A stretch of 64,000 bases of DNA from CAVUPF01 sp963743285 (lineage in GTDB: Bacteria; Actinomycetota; Thermoleophilia; Solirubrobacterales; 70-9): positions 868,001 to 932,000 of the forward strand of contig CAVUPF010000001.1 in the NCBI GenBank assembly GCA_963743285.1, read 5' to 3'. Within the stretch, counting starts at the first letter, position 1; every line of letters begins with the position of its first letter. This document shows, piece after piece, positions 41,513-50,130 of the stretch. A model generated the notes under the pieces. It searched no databases. It was not told the DNA's origin and saw only the letters and a program-made list of their open reading frames with translations. The position numbers and the translations under genes were made by a program.

Positions 41513-42646
41513 ATGAAGACCCGCATCGTTGTCTTGGGAGCGGGCTTTGGCGGCCTCGAGCTGGTGACGATGTTGTCGGAGGCACTCGGCGAGGACGTCG
41601 AGTTGACCTTGATCGACAAGAACGACTCGTTCGTCTTTGGGTACTCAAAGCTCGACGTGATGTTCGGCAGGACCAGGCTGGACGCCGTCCGCCTCCCCTA
41701 CCGTGAGATCGCAAGGCCCGGGGTGCGCTTCCTGCGCCAGACGATCACCGCGATCGATCCCGAGGCCCGGAGGGTGAGCACCGAAGGTGAAGCTCACGAG
41801 GCCGACTTCCTGGTCATTGCGCTGGGCGCTGATTACGACTTCGATGCCACGCCAGGGCTCGCCGAGGGCGGTAATGAGTTTTATTCCGTGCCCGGCGCGC
41901 AGCGGCTGGGCGAGCTGCTCCCCACGTTCACCGAAGGTCGGGCTCTGATCGGCGTCTGCGGTGCGCCGTTCAAGTGCCCCCCAGCCCCGAGCGAGGCCGC
42001 GCTGCTGCTGCACGACTATCTGTCGACGCGCGGCGTCCGCGGCGATTGCGAGATCTCCTTCGTCCTGCCGTTGGGCAGTCCGGTCCCGCCCTCACCCGAC
42101 ACCTCGCGCGCCCTGGAGGCCGCCTTCGCCGAGCGCGACATAAGGTTCGTCCCGGGCCGCCGCGTGAGCTCGCTCGACCCGGCACGTTGTGTGGCGGTGC
42201 TCGACGACAGCAGCGAGATGCCCTATGACCTCTTCCTCGGCGTCCCCAAGCACCGCGCTCCCGACGTGGTGATCGAGAGCGGCATGACCGAGGACGGCTA
42301 TGTGCCGGTGAACTCGAGGACGCTCGAGACGCGGTTTCCGGGCGTCTACGCGGTCGGCGACGTCGCTACCGTCGGGGCGCCGAAGGCGGGGGTATTCGCC
42401 GAGGGAGCGGCACGCGTCGTCGCCGCCTCGCTGATCTCGCGGATGCGCGGCACCGAGCAGCCGGGCGCCTACGACGGGCGAGGTATCTGCTACATCGAGT
42501 TCGGCGCCGGGCGTGTCGGTCGCGTGGAGGTGGACTTCCTCTCCGGGCCGAAGCCGACCGGCTCCTTCGGCGAGCCCTCCGACGCGCTCGCCGCCGATAA
42601 GCAGCATTTCGGCTCAAGCCGCCGCGCCCGCTGGTTCGGCCGCTGA
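41513..42646 (+). CDS. FAD-dependent pyridine-nucleotide-disulfide-type oxidoreductase (SQR/NDH-2-like)
   Basis: 377 residues. Rossmann FAD motif I-V-V-L-G-A-G-F-G-G-L-E near residue 5, second dinucleotide-type region G-R-A-L-I-G-V-C-G-A-P-F-K-C-P-P-A-P, and C-terminal V-Y-A-V-G-D-V-A-T (FAD ribityl contact). G-x-x-x-K-C-P-P-A-P is the pattern of the sulfide:quinone oxidoreductase family; a Cys is at the expected position in F-K-C-P. It lacks an obvious membrane anchor. Neighbours on the right are a DUF442-type gene and a peroxiredoxin, consistent with sulfide/persulfide or redox chemistry, but NADH dehydrogenase-2-like activity is also possible. Confidence 0.8.
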   Translation: MKTRIVVLGAGFGGLELVTMLSEALGEDVELTLIDKNDSFVFGYSKLDVMFGRTRLDAVRLPYREIARPGVRFLRQTITAIDPEARRVSTEGEAHEADFLVIALGADYDFDATPGLAEGGNEFYSVPGAQRLGELLPTFTEGRALIGVCGAPFKCPPAPSEAALLLHDYLSTRGVRGDCEISFVLPLGSPVPPSPDTSRALEAAFAERDIRFVPGRRVSSLDPARCVAVLDDSSEMPYDLFLGVPKHRAPDVVIESGMTEDGYVPVNSRTLETRFPGVYAVGDVATVGAPKAGVFAEGAARVVAASLISRMRGTEQPGAYDGRGICYIEFGAGRVGRVEVDFLSGPKPTGSFGEPSDALAADKQHFGSSRRARWFGR

Positions 42647-42692
42647 GCCCTCGGGCCCAGCATGCCTCGCGTCCGCGGTCCGGGGACGCTAC

Positions 42693-43136
42693 TCAGGAGA
42701 GTTCCGCAAGACCTTGCACGACCCACGCCTTGAGATCATCGGAGCGGGTGAAGGGCGCTTCGTCCTTTTCGGCACCTGCCAGCACTTCCTCAGCCGTCGC
42801 GCCAGCTCTGAGGCCGGCATAGAGGTAGACCAGGGCGGAGGAGCGCGGGCCAGTCCGACACGTCACGAGGGTCGGCCGAGGCAGTTTGTCGAGCGTTGCC
42901 ACCTGCCGGCGGGCCAGATCCATGTCGAGCACCTGGGGCGGATCGGAGACGATGTTGGCCGAATCTGCGACCGCCGCTTGGACACTGGCGTAGGACATCC
43001 CACCTTCGATCGCGGCAAAATCCTCGCCGCATAGGAACAACCAAGACGCGGCATCCGCATCGCGGGCAAATGCCTCGGGATCGGCGATCAGCCCCCGGTT
43101 GAACTTCATATCCGCAGGACTCTCGAAATCCGCCAT
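42693..43136 (-). CDS. DUF442-type (Blh/phosphatase-like) protein
   Basis: 147 residues from ATG 43136 (M-A-D-F-E-S-P-A-D-M); the open frame extends further upstream without sense. The motif P-T-L-V-T-C-R-T-G-P-R-S-S (C-x5-R-like active-site loop) with preceding D-K-L-P-R is the signature of the protein-tyrosine-phosphatase-like DUF442 domain, also called beta-lactamase-hydrolase-like, which is fused to persulfide dioxygenases and SQR genes in other bacteria. This version is short and stand-alone. It converges with the SQR-like gene and lies back-to-back with the peroxiredoxin, so the three may be functionally related. Confidence 0.78.
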   Translation of the reverse strand: MADFESPADMKFNRGLIADPEAFARDADAASWLFLCGEDFAAIEGGMSYASVQAAVADSANIVSDPPQVLDMDLARRQVATLDKLPRPTLVTCRTGPRSSALVYLYAGLRAGATAEEVLAGAEKDEAPFTRSDDLKAWVVQGLAELS

Positions 43137-43291
43137 CCCCGACACCGTAGCGCCCGCTGTTGTCAAATCTGGTTTGGAGCGTAAAGGGGCGGGCTCAATG
43201 AGCCGCTGGACAACCTCTCGACGGGGCTGCGCGACCGGCCCCTTATAGTCTCGCCTCCACCAAGCGGTTGCGTGAGAGAGGAGCAGGCTAT

Positions 43292-43951
43292 ATGTCACTG
43301 AAGATTGGCGACACCGCACCGGATTTCGAGGCCGAGACGACGGAGGGTCACATCGGCTTCCACGACTGGATCGGCGATTCGTGGGCCGTGTTGTTCTCCC
43401 ACCCCAAGGACTTCACCCCGGTCTGCACGACCGAGCTCGGCTACATGGCCAAGGCCAAGCCGGAGTTCGACCGCCGGGGCGTGAAGATCATCGGCCTCTC
43501 TGTTGACGCCACGACAGACCACGAGCGGTGGGCGCGTGACATCGAGGACACCCAGGGCCAGGCACCGAACTACCCGATCATCGGTGACGCCGACTTCAAC
43601 GTCTCAAAGCTCTACGACATGCTGCCCGCAAGCACCTCGGGCGACCCGCTTGAGCGCACTCCGGCCGACAATCAGACGGTGCGAAACGTTTTCGTCATCG
43701 GCCCCGACAAGAAGGTGAAGCTGATCCTCGTCTACCCGATGACGACCGGCCGCAACTTCGACGAGGTGCTGCGCGTGATCGACTCGCTCCAGCTCACCGC
43801 CAAGCACAAGGTCGCGACGCCGGTCAACTGGAAGCAGGGCAACGAGGTGATCATCGCGGGCTCGGTCTCCAACGACGAGGCCAAACAGACATATCCGGAC
43901 GGCTGGAAGGAACCGCGCCCGTACATCCGGATCGTGGCGCAACCAGACTAA
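43292..43951 (+). CDS. 1-Cys peroxiredoxin (Prx6 type)
   Basis: 219 residues from ATG 43292, preceded by AGAGGAG. Reduces hydroperoxides; peroxidatic Cys in P-V-C-T-T-E-L-G (residue about 46), with conserved H-P-K-D-F-T-P in front and the C-terminal Prx6 extension W-K-Q-G-N-E-V-I-I and Y-I-R-I-V-A-Q. No resolving Cys of the 2-Cys kind is seen. Divergent from the DUF442 gene. The D-K-K-V-K-L-I-L-V-Y-P strand is typical of Prx6. High confidence in the family. Confidence 0.95.
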   Translation: MSLKIGDTAPDFEAETTEGHIGFHDWIGDSWAVLFSHPKDFTPVCTTELGYMAKAKPEFDRRGVKIIGLSVDATTDHERWARDIEDTQGQAPNYPIIGDADFNVSKLYDMLPASTSGDPLERTPADNQTVRNVFVIGPDKKVKLILVYPMTTGRNFDEVLRVIDSLQLTAKHKVATPVNWKQGNEVIIAGSVSNDEAKQTYPDGWKEPRPYIRIVAQPD

Positions 43952-44511
43952 CCCGGTTCACTCGTCAATCGGAGCCTTGCCCAGAGGTGGCCCGGGCCGA
44001 CCGCAGCCGGTTTCCTGTGACCGCGTCCGGTCGTCGTGGGAAGGGGGAGCGTGAGACACCTCAGTCGACACGCTCGCGATCGCGAAAAGCGACCGGGGAT
44101 GACGCTCGTCGCCTGCCTTGCGCGTAGCCTTCGCGCGAGAAGCTCGTCGCGCCACCTTCGAGATGGTCCCCCGCTTGGCTTCCGCGGAGCCTGTCTCTCC
44201 CAGTCGCAGGTGCGACCATAGACCGGGGCGCCGGCGAGCGCCAGGGGCGGTTGGCTGTCGATCCCGCAAACTGCGGGCAAAAAGTGGGGTTGAGGCTGGC
44301 AGTCAGGCCTGCTCAAATGCGAGTCGAAGAGTTTCCTTGGCGGGCCGGCTTCTCGACCACGCGGCCCAGGCCGCGCTGCCCCTGGGGCGTCCTCAATAGC
44401 GGCGGGCGCAGCGGCGTCTGAGGGGCTCCCTATCGTGAGCAAGACGCATGCGCCTGGGAGGCGGGGCGCGAACTGCACCCGAGACCGCCGGGGTTGACCC
44501 GGCAGGAGAGG
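43952..44511. other. Intergenic stretch without a supported gene
   Basis: About 560 bp of GC-rich sequence. Long open frames on the minus strand cross it but are Arg/Pro-rich and look like shadows. No tRNA, repeat or clear terminator recognised. A promoter for the small gene at 44521 is expected near 44430-44500. Confidence 0.5.
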
Positions 44512-44520
44512 ATGGATCCA

Positions 44521-44724
44521 ATGACGATCGAATTCTATGACGTGAAGCTGCGAGAGAAGGTCAGCATCCCGGACTCGCAGGTGCGCAAGACGACCTACGA
44601 GCGGGAGGGCAAGAATGGCAAGATCAACGTCCGCTACGCCCTGCGTGCCGAGAATGAGGGGACGAAGCTGACCAAGTTCGTCAGCCAGTCCGATTGGGAC
44701 GCGCTCAAGGTGCCGGTCGAGTAG
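44521..44724 (+). CDS. Small conserved-looking hypothetical protein
   Basis: 67 residues from ATG 44521, with GGCAGGAGAGG (44500-44510) upstream; ATG 44512 is an alternative. The sequence M-T-I-E-F-Y-D-V-K-L-R-E-K-V-S-I-P-D-S-Q-V-R-K-T-T-Y is soluble, charged and beta-rich; no family recognised. Good ribosome site and codon use argue it is real. It is alone between two gene-poor stretches. Confidence 0.65.
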   Translation: MTIEFYDVKLREKVSIPDSQVRKTTYEREGKNGKINVRYALRAENEGTKLTKFVSQSDWDALKVPVE

Positions 44725-45127
44725 GGCGGCCACGCCTCGCAGTCGCCCCCGGCTCAGCGCCGCGGATTGCTCACCCTGCGGGCGGGCAGCGCGTAGCAGC
44801 GATCGCAACTCAGCGCGCCCGCCACGGCGTCGATGATCCCGTCGGACGCCCGGGTTCTCTGCACGCTTGCGTGGTCCAGGAAGGGCATTGCCCTGGCTGA
44901 GCCATCCCCGCTTCGACGGGGTTCGCTGGCCGAGGGCGATCTTCTTTGGCGACCGGCGGGCGCGTCGTCGCGCTCGGGACGATCGTCGATCGTCTGACTC
45001 GGCAGGCGCATCAAAGCCCACCTCGATACCTGCACATGGCGCTCAGCGGCGCGGAAAAGGCCGTCCTGCTCATAGACTTGAGCCAGCATTCAGCGACCGC
45101 CCTGTCCACAAACTCCGAGGGAGCACG
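44725..45127. other. Intergenic stretch without a supported gene
   Basis: About 400 bp. Short Arg-rich open frames on both strands, none with a domain. The last 90 bp must hold the promoter of the deazaflavin reductase-like gene at 45128. Confidence 0.5.
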
Positions 45128-45553
45128 ATGTCCACCTCGCCCGCAGACTTCAACGCCCAGATCATCGAGGAGTTCCACGCCAACCAAGGACGCGTTGGCG
45201 GCATGTTTGACGGCAAACCGCTGCTGCTCTTGCACCACACTGGAGCGAAATCCGGCAAAAAGCGAATCAACCCGCTCGCCTACATGAGCGACGACGGGCG
45301 ATACGTCGTGTTTGCCTCAAAGGCCGGCGCGCCGACGAATCCCGACTGGTACCACAATCTGAAAGCCCAGCCCAACGTCACGATCGAGGTCGGGGCCGAC
45401 ACGGTCGATGTCGTCGCCAGCGAGGCGATGGGCGAAGAACGTGAGCGCCTCTATCGCACGCAGGCCGAGCGCGTTCCGCAGTTCGCCGATTACGAGCAGC
45501 AGACCGAGCGCGTCATCCCGGTGATCGTTTTGACGCCCGCCGAGGCCGGTTGA
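45128..45553 (+). CDS. Deazaflavin (F420)-dependent nitroreductase-family protein (DDN-like)
   Basis: 141 residues of the split-barrel family named after mycobacterial Ddn, which reduces quinones or nitro compounds with F420H2. Recognised from L-L-L-H-H-T-G-A-K-S-G-K-K-R-I-N-P-L, then G-R-Y-V-V-F-A-S-K-A-G-A-P-T-N-P-D-W-Y-H-N-L and V-E-V-type strands (N-V-T-I-E-V-G), and a terminal T-E-R-V-I-P-V-I-V-L. Starts ATG 45128 after GGGAGCACG. F420 use is typical of actinobacteria. Not operonic with its neighbours. Confidence 0.88.
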   Translation: MSTSPADFNAQIIEEFHANQGRVGGMFDGKPLLLLHHTGAKSGKKRINPLAYMSDDGRYVVFASKAGAPTNPDWYHNLKAQPNVTIEVGADTVDVVASEAMGEERERLYRTQAERVPQFADYEQQTERVIPVIVLTPAEAG

Positions 45554-45707
45554 GAGCGACCTCGACTCGGTGCTCGCGCCTGCTTGCAAGTGCGACGTAG
45601 GGTCAACTCCAAGCGCGGGCTCGTTGACTTTCGTTGATCGAGCAGATCTCCCAGCACCATCTGAGCCGGGCCTTCCTCGACGAGCACTTGCGGAGCACCG
45701 ATAGCCG

Positions 45708-46526
45708 ATGACCCAGAGCATTTCGGATCTTGAGCAGGCGACGCGCGTCGACGGAGAGGAGGGCCGCTATGTCGCGCAGCTGTCCAAGGACTGGGAGATC
45801 TGGGGCCCAAACGGCGGCTATCTCGCTACCTTCGCCTTGCGGGCCGCCGGCATGGTCGCTCAGATCCGGCAGCCGCGGAGCTTTTATTGCCACTTCCTGA
45901 ACTCCCCGGCCTTCGAAGCTGTCCAGCTCGATGTGAGCGCACTCAAGCAGGGTCGCCGCACCGAATCGCTGGCCGTCGAGATGACCCAGGGGCGCAAGCC
46001 AATCCTCCAGGCACTGGTGAAGACGGCTGCCGACGGGCCCGGTTACAGCGACCAGCATTTGCGGGCACCCGCGGTCCCGCTCCCCGCGGCCCTGAAGACC
46101 TACCAAGAGCTACGGCCAACCCGGCCCGCCTTCAGCTTCTGGGACAACCTCGAGCGGCGACCAGTCGACCAGGGCACCACGGAGGATGCCTCGGCGCCGG
46201 TGATCCGCGAGTGGGTGCGCTTTCAGCCGACGGCATGCTTTGAGGATCCGTTCCTCGACGCCGCACGCGGGCTGATCCTACTCGACACCTTTGGCTTCCC
46301 GGCGGCCTACCAGCGCTACCGCAGTTGGGAGTATCTGGCGCCAAACCTTGACACGAGCGCCTGGTTTCACCAGTTCAACCCGGCCTGTGAGTGGTTGCTG
46401 ATCGACCACGAGTGCATCGTCGCCGAGCACGGTCTGATGGCCGTCGACGGCAAGGTCTGGGACACCGAAGGAAGCCTGCTCGCGACCGGTTCCGCGCAGT
46501 TGTGCTGTGTCCCCAATCGCAGATGA
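45708..46526 (+). CDS. Acyl-CoA thioesterase-like (double hotdog) protein
   Basis: 272 residues of the TesB-like thioesterase family: W-E-I-W-G-P-N-G-G-Y-L-A (first hotdog helix), R-S-F-Y-C-H-F-L, G-R-R-T-E-S-L-A-V-E-M-T-Q-G in the first half, and a second hotdog ending V-A-E-H-G-L-M-A-V-D-G-K-V-W-D. Cleaves acyl-CoA or acts as a related hydrolase. No operon partner. The ATG follows GATAGCCG, no strong ribosome site. Confidence 0.85.
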   Translation: MTQSISDLEQATRVDGEEGRYVAQLSKDWEIWGPNGGYLATFALRAAGMVAQIRQPRSFYCHFLNSPAFEAVQLDVSALKQGRRTESLAVEMTQGRKPILQALVKTAADGPGYSDQHLRAPAVPLPAALKTYQELRPTRPAFSFWDNLERRPVDQGTTEDASAPVIREWVRFQPTACFEDPFLDAARGLILLDTFGFPAAYQRYRSWEYLAPNLDTSAWFHQFNPACEWLLIDHECIVAEHGLMAVDGKVWDTEGSLLATGSAQLCCVPNRR

Positions 46527-46673
46527 CGGCCTCCATCCCCCTCGACGCCGCGAAGATGGTCGAGTCCAGTTCAGGCGACGCAGGTGGGGCGCTGTGAGCC
46601 GCTGGGCAGCGCGCTCCCCGTGCGTCGCCGGCGCTCCGCAGTTCCTCCTGCTCGATCTCCGACTGCGAGGTCG

Positions 46674-47267
46674 TTAGGAGCCTCGTGCGCGGCGGCTTCG
46701 ATAAGCCGCGGCGTTGACGCGGTTACCGCACGAGCTCATCCCACACCAAACGCGGGTATGTCCGCGCGTACGGTCGACGAAGAGGCGCGTGCAGCCGGTT
46801 CGCGCACACTGGTTGATCCGTGTTGCATCGGGTCCACCAAACAGCTCGATGCCATCGCGCGCCAGAAATGCGACTACCTGGTCGAGTGATCCGGTGCGAC
46901 GGAGGGCGCCGTCTGCGGTCAGCACGAATCCGACCGGCTTCTTTGCGGCATGGCGGTTCAAGATTGCGATGCCCTCCGCGGGCAGCGCATCGCCGCCGAT
47001 TAGCGCCCGCGCGACTCGGTATACGGCTTCGCGGACCTCGATCGCGCGGCCATGCGAGCCCGCTAGAAAGTTAGGCGGGGCCGCATCAAGGAGGCCCGCC
47101 GCACTCGCCCAGCGGGCAAGCGTCTGCGGGTCGGTGATTAGCTCGCGTGATTGCTCAGGTGGTTCTCTGAACATGAGCGTCGCGGCGAAATCGAGCGCGA
47201 GGCGATCGCTTCGAAAGCTAAATTCCGCGTCAGTGGTTTGACCAGTGACGTAGGCGTCAGTTACCAT
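46674..47267 (-). CDS. CGNR zinc-finger protein (ABATE domain)
   Basis: 197 residues. The N-terminal ABATE-like domain is followed by a C-terminal zinc finger R-I-N-Q-C-A-R-T-G-C-T-R-L-F-V-D, then V-W-C-G-M-S-S-C-G-N-R-V-N-A, the hallmark CGNR motif with four Cys ligands. These are DNA-binding regulators common in actinobacteria. It is divergent from the O-methyltransferase gene (42 bp apart), so it may regulate that gene and itself. Confidence 0.9.
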   Translation of the reverse strand: MVTDAYVTGQTTDAEFSFRSDRLALDFAATLMFREPPEQSRELITDPQTLARWASAAGLLDAAPPNFLAGSHGRAIEVREAVYRVARALIGGDALPAEGIAILNRHAAKKPVGFVLTADGALRRTGSLDQVVAFLARDGIELFGGPDATRINQCARTGCTRLFVDRTRGHTRVWCGMSSCGNRVNAAAYRSRRARGS

Positions 47268-47309
47268 GCATCACCAGCTTAACCACTGACGAAATGGAAG
47301 CAAGGCCGG

Positions 47310-47927
47310 GTGGACGAAAGACTGTCGCGATACATCGCCGCTCTCCACGAGCGCGGGCGCGTACACGACAGTGCGCAGCCGGACCGGCTCGATCGCCTGC
47401 GCAACGTCGAGCCCGACACGGCGCAGCTTCTCGCCCTGCTCGTGCGCGCAGCGGGCGCCCGCAGGCTGCTGGAGCTGGGCACATCCAACGGCTACTCCAC
47501 TCTGTGGCTGGCGGACGCCGCGAGGAGTATCGAAGGGCATGTGGTCAGCGTCGATGTCGATTCCACCCGCACCGCTCAGGCTCGCGAGCATCTGGGTGAC
47601 GTGAAGCTCGACCAGTTCGTCGAACTACGCACAGAAGACGCAGCCGACGCGCTCCAGGGCTCCTCAGACGCGAGCTGGGACATGATCTTCCTCGATGCCG
47701 AACGTTCAGCGTACGCCGGCTACTGGCTCGATCTGATCCGCGTGCTGAAGGTCGGCGGGCTACTCGCCATCGACAATGTCCTCTCGCACGCAGACGAGGT
47801 GCGCGACCTCCGTCTGTTCGCCGATAGCGACCTCGGGGTGAGCCAGGCGCTCGCGCCTACCGGCGCCGGCGTCCTACTGATCGTCAAGGAGCCCGCCCGG
47901 CTTGCCGGTTCTCGGGCGAAGGGTTGA
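47310..47927 (+). CDS. O-methyltransferase (methyltransferase type 3)
   Basis: 205 residues from GTG 47310. Family pattern: L-L-E-L-G-T-S-N-G-Y-S-T-L-W-L (SAM motif I), V-V-S-V-D-V-D (motif II), D-M-I-F-L-D-A-E-R, L-L-A-I-D-N-V-L-S-H. Catechol-OMT-like fold, metal-dependent by similarity. The C-terminal block is short and lacks some usual motifs. Divergent from the CGNR gene. Substrate unknown. Confidence 0.87.
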   Translation: MDERLSRYIAALHERGRVHDSAQPDRLDRLRNVEPDTAQLLALLVRAAGARRLLELGTSNGYSTLWLADAARSIEGHVVSVDVDSTRTAQAREHLGDVKLDQFVELRTEDAADALQGSSDASWDMIFLDAERSAYAGYWLDLIRVLKVGGLLAIDNVLSHADEVRDLRLFADSDLGVSQALAPTGAGVLLIVKEPARLAGSRAKG

Positions 47928-47990
47928 GCCGATCGGCTCGGATGCTCCCGATCGGCCTCGCGTGCGGCACTCAGGCGAGGCGCGCGCCAC

Positions 47991-48341
47991 TCAGGAGGGC
48001 GGCTGGTGAAGGCCGAAGCTCGAGCCCTGGTTGTCGCGGCAGAAGGCGAACGTCCCCGAGGGGCCGGTTCCGGAATGCGCGTTGAACTCGGCCTCGCCGC
48101 CGAGCTCCCGGACTCGCTCAGCGGCGGCCTGGATGTCATCGACCTTGAAGAAGAGATATGGCCCCGCGCCCTGATCGCCACCGTGTAACCCACCCTTGAG
48201 GTTCGCGGTCTTGATCTGGAAGCCGTGCTCCGCGCCCGCGGGACCGGGCTCCATCTGCCATCCGAACAACTCGCCATAGAACTCACGGGCTGGGCCCGGA
48301 TCCTTGACCCCGAGCTCGAAGAATGAGACCTCACCGGCCAT
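47991..48341 (-). CDS. VOC-family (glyoxalase/bleomycin-resistance fold) protein
   Basis: 116 residues, one VOC module: F-F-E-L-G-V-K-D-P-G-P-A-R-E-F-Y-G-E-L-F-G-W, then Y-L-F-F-K-V-D-D-I, and a terminal C-R-D-N-Q-G-S-S-F-G-L. Functions vary; no metal ligands can be assigned beyond His/Glu candidates. Converges with the methyltransferase. Stands alone. A 185-bp gap without a gene follows on the right. Confidence 0.85.
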   Translation of the reverse strand: MAGEVSFFELGVKDPGPAREFYGELFGWQMEPGPAGAEHGFQIKTANLKGGLHGGDQGAGPYLFFKVDDIQAAAERVRELGGEAEFNAHSGTGPSGTFAFCRDNQGSSFGLHQPPS

Positions 48342-48526
48342 CGCTTACCTCCTGATTCTCAGATGTGGTTCCGCTTCTCGCCGGTAGCAATAGCAACCTT
48401 CGATGCCGCCGGCTCTTTTCCCGACGCGGAAAGCGCCGGCCGAGCGGTTGGGGGGGCGTGTTGCCCCAGCCCATGAGTGGCTGAACCAGTGCTTCGGAGC
48501 TGCCCATTGCGTGCCTGTGCTTGCCG

Positions 48527-49201
48527 TCAGCGCCGGCGTGGGTCGTCGCCTTCCAGCGGCCAGTGGCGGACCGCACCGGGGCGCCAATGGCCATCTTCCT
48601 CGCGCGTCAGGATGAAGCGGCTGATCGTCAACTGGCCACCCTCATGGTCACCGTAGAGTAGATCGACGGTCAGGGTCCCACCGGCCGCGAACGCCTCGTC
48701 AAGGCCCTCGCGGAAGGGATCTCCGGGCTCACGTATCGCCCCCTGCCAGAAGCCAGTGTCGCCGGCTGGCACGTACAGATCGCGTGTCTGGGGGCGGTGC
48801 TCCGTCGGCTCGGCGTGCGGGGTGTCTATCTCTGGGCGCCGCGCGGCAAAGCGCCAGGCTTGGAGAACCGCGAGACCGTTGCCGACGTTGCGAAGCGGGA
48901 TCACGAAGTAGTAGCTCTCGCCGTCGCGCTCGGCAGCGGCCAAGCCGCCCTCGACCCTCACCATCCGCCCCTCCCCGAAGCGGACCATCTCGGGTGGATC
49001 TGTCACGCGCGAAGGAACGAGCACGGGCCGCAGGCCAAGCAGCAGAGCCCGCTCGGCGATCGCCGTCGAGCGCTCCGCGAGACGCGTCGAGCGCTGCCCA
49101 AAGCGCACTGAGGAGAACGTCGCAATGGCGAGCACAAGCGTGCCGGCGGCGGTTGCCAATGAGGCGATCGTCGGCCAGTCGACAGCTAAGGGCAGCATCA
49201 T
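48527..49201 (-). CDS. Hypothetical membrane-anchored protein
   Basis: 224 residues; residues 8-32 form a hydrophobic segment (W-P-T-I-A-S-L-A-T-A-A-G-T-L-V-L-A-I-A-T), then a charged/coiled stretch and a soluble beta-rich domain with Y-Y-F-V-I-P-L-R-N-V-G-N-G-L-A-V (Ig-like N-x-G-x-G pattern). Such proteins occur in actinobacteria without a function. The 5' region and start are open to question; the ATG at 49201 is the first sensible one. Confidence 0.6.
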   Translation of the reverse strand: MMLPLAVDWPTIASLATAAGTLVLAIATFSSVRFGQRSTRLAERSTAIAERALLLGLRPVLVPSRVTDPPEMVRFGEGRMVRVEGGLAAAERDGESYYFVIPLRNVGNGLAVLQAWRFAARRPEIDTPHAEPTEHRPQTRDLYVPAGDTGFWQGAIREPGDPFREGLDEAFAAGGTLTVDLLYGDHEGGQLTISRFILTREEDGHWRPGAVRHWPLEGDDPRRR

Positions 49202-49549
49202 CCGCTGGATGCTGTCGCCTGGAGCGGACGGTGGAAGCGCACTCAGGGAACTCCTGAACCCCGCTCCGTCTCGGCCTCGCGGGGAGAGGGCCGGGCGCCT
49301 GCTCGACCTGTCGGGCTGCCTGTCGAGACAAGGCGTATTCCTTATGCGGCAAGGGTGCGCGGTTGTTCGGCCCGAGCCAGCGAATGTCGAGTCGATCTTG
49401 CAAGAGATAGCTCACGTCCCCGCCGAAGCGCGCCGATAGAGAGCCAAATCATGGCCAATGGACTTTTGTCGTATCGCCTGGCGATTTAGGGGCAGATAGC
49501 ACGAAAGCACCGGGCTCAAGCGAATCACTCAACCAAGGAGCGCCGTCCG
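49202..49549. other. Gap before the first secreted gene
   Basis: About 350 bp without a supported gene. The last 60 bp include the promoter and AAGGAG ribosome site of the gene at 49550. A small plus-strand frame (49125-49439) is not convincing. Confidence 0.5.
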
Positions 49550-50020
49550 ATGCGCAGGTTCAGCAAGAAGAAGAAGCTAGTTTCACTTAGCGCCCTAGCC
49601 GTTCTGGCCGTTGCGGGCGTCGCGCTTGCCTACTTCACAAGTCAGGGTAGCGGGACCGCCACGGCTACCGTAGGTAGCAGCTCGAACGTCACGATCCACG
49701 GCACGGTGACAAGCGCGCTCTACCCGAACACCTCCTCGCCGGTCACCTTCACGGTCGATAACCCCTCACCAGGCAAGGAGTACGTCGGCAAAATCCACCT
49801 GACTAGCATCACACCTGACTCTGGTCACTCCAGCTGCAGCACCGTGGTCACTGGGGGCAACCCGGACTTCACGATGCCCGAAGTCGTCGTAAATCAGAGT
49901 GTCCCCAGCGGGAACGGCAACCCGATCACCGCGCAGGGGACGATCACGATGAACGAAACGGGAGTCAGCCAGAACGCCTGTCAAGGAGCCACGCTGACCT
50001 TGAATCTGACGAGCGAATAG
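49550..50020 (+). CDS. Secreted protein with SipW-like signal peptide
   Basis: 156 residues. Basic start M-R-R-F-S-K-K-K-K, hydrophobic core L-V-S-L-S-A-L-A-V-L-A-V-A-G-V-A-L-A-Y-F-T, then S-Q-G-S-G-T-A-T-A-T-V-G, the pattern of SipW-dependent (TasA/camelysin-like) signal peptides. The rest is Ig-like, Thr/Ser/Asn-rich, with two or more Cys (S-S-C-S-T; N-A-C-Q-G) in positions likely to form a disulfide. Same N-terminal style as the genes at 50131 and 50895, so these three form a group exported the same way. Good Shine-Dalgarno AAGGAG. Confidence 0.82.
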   Translation: MRRFSKKKKLVSLSALAVLAVAGVALAYFTSQGSGTATATVGSSSNVTIHGTVTSALYPNTSSPVTFTVDNPSPGKEYVGKIHLTSITPDSGHSSCSTVVTGGNPDFTMPEVVVNQSVPSGNGNPITAQGTITMNETGVSQNACQGATLTLNLTSE

Positions 50021-50130
50021 CAAATACCGGTTGGAGGCGCAACTGCCTCGTTATGACGTGGCCTCGCCAAAAACGGGGCGGTTCCGCCCAACCGCCGGCA
50101 CTCGACCCGTCTCCACGCTCGGGATCGGGG

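Noticed and set aside
43948..45021. 357-codon minus-strand frame
   Set aside because: Arg/Pro/Gly-rich without motifs, and it crosses the small gene at 44521 on the other strand; high-GC DNA gives such frames by chance.
48331..48594. Short minus-strand frame after the VOC gene
   Set aside because: Arg/Pro-rich without a motif; it overlaps the end of the 48527 gene in another frame.
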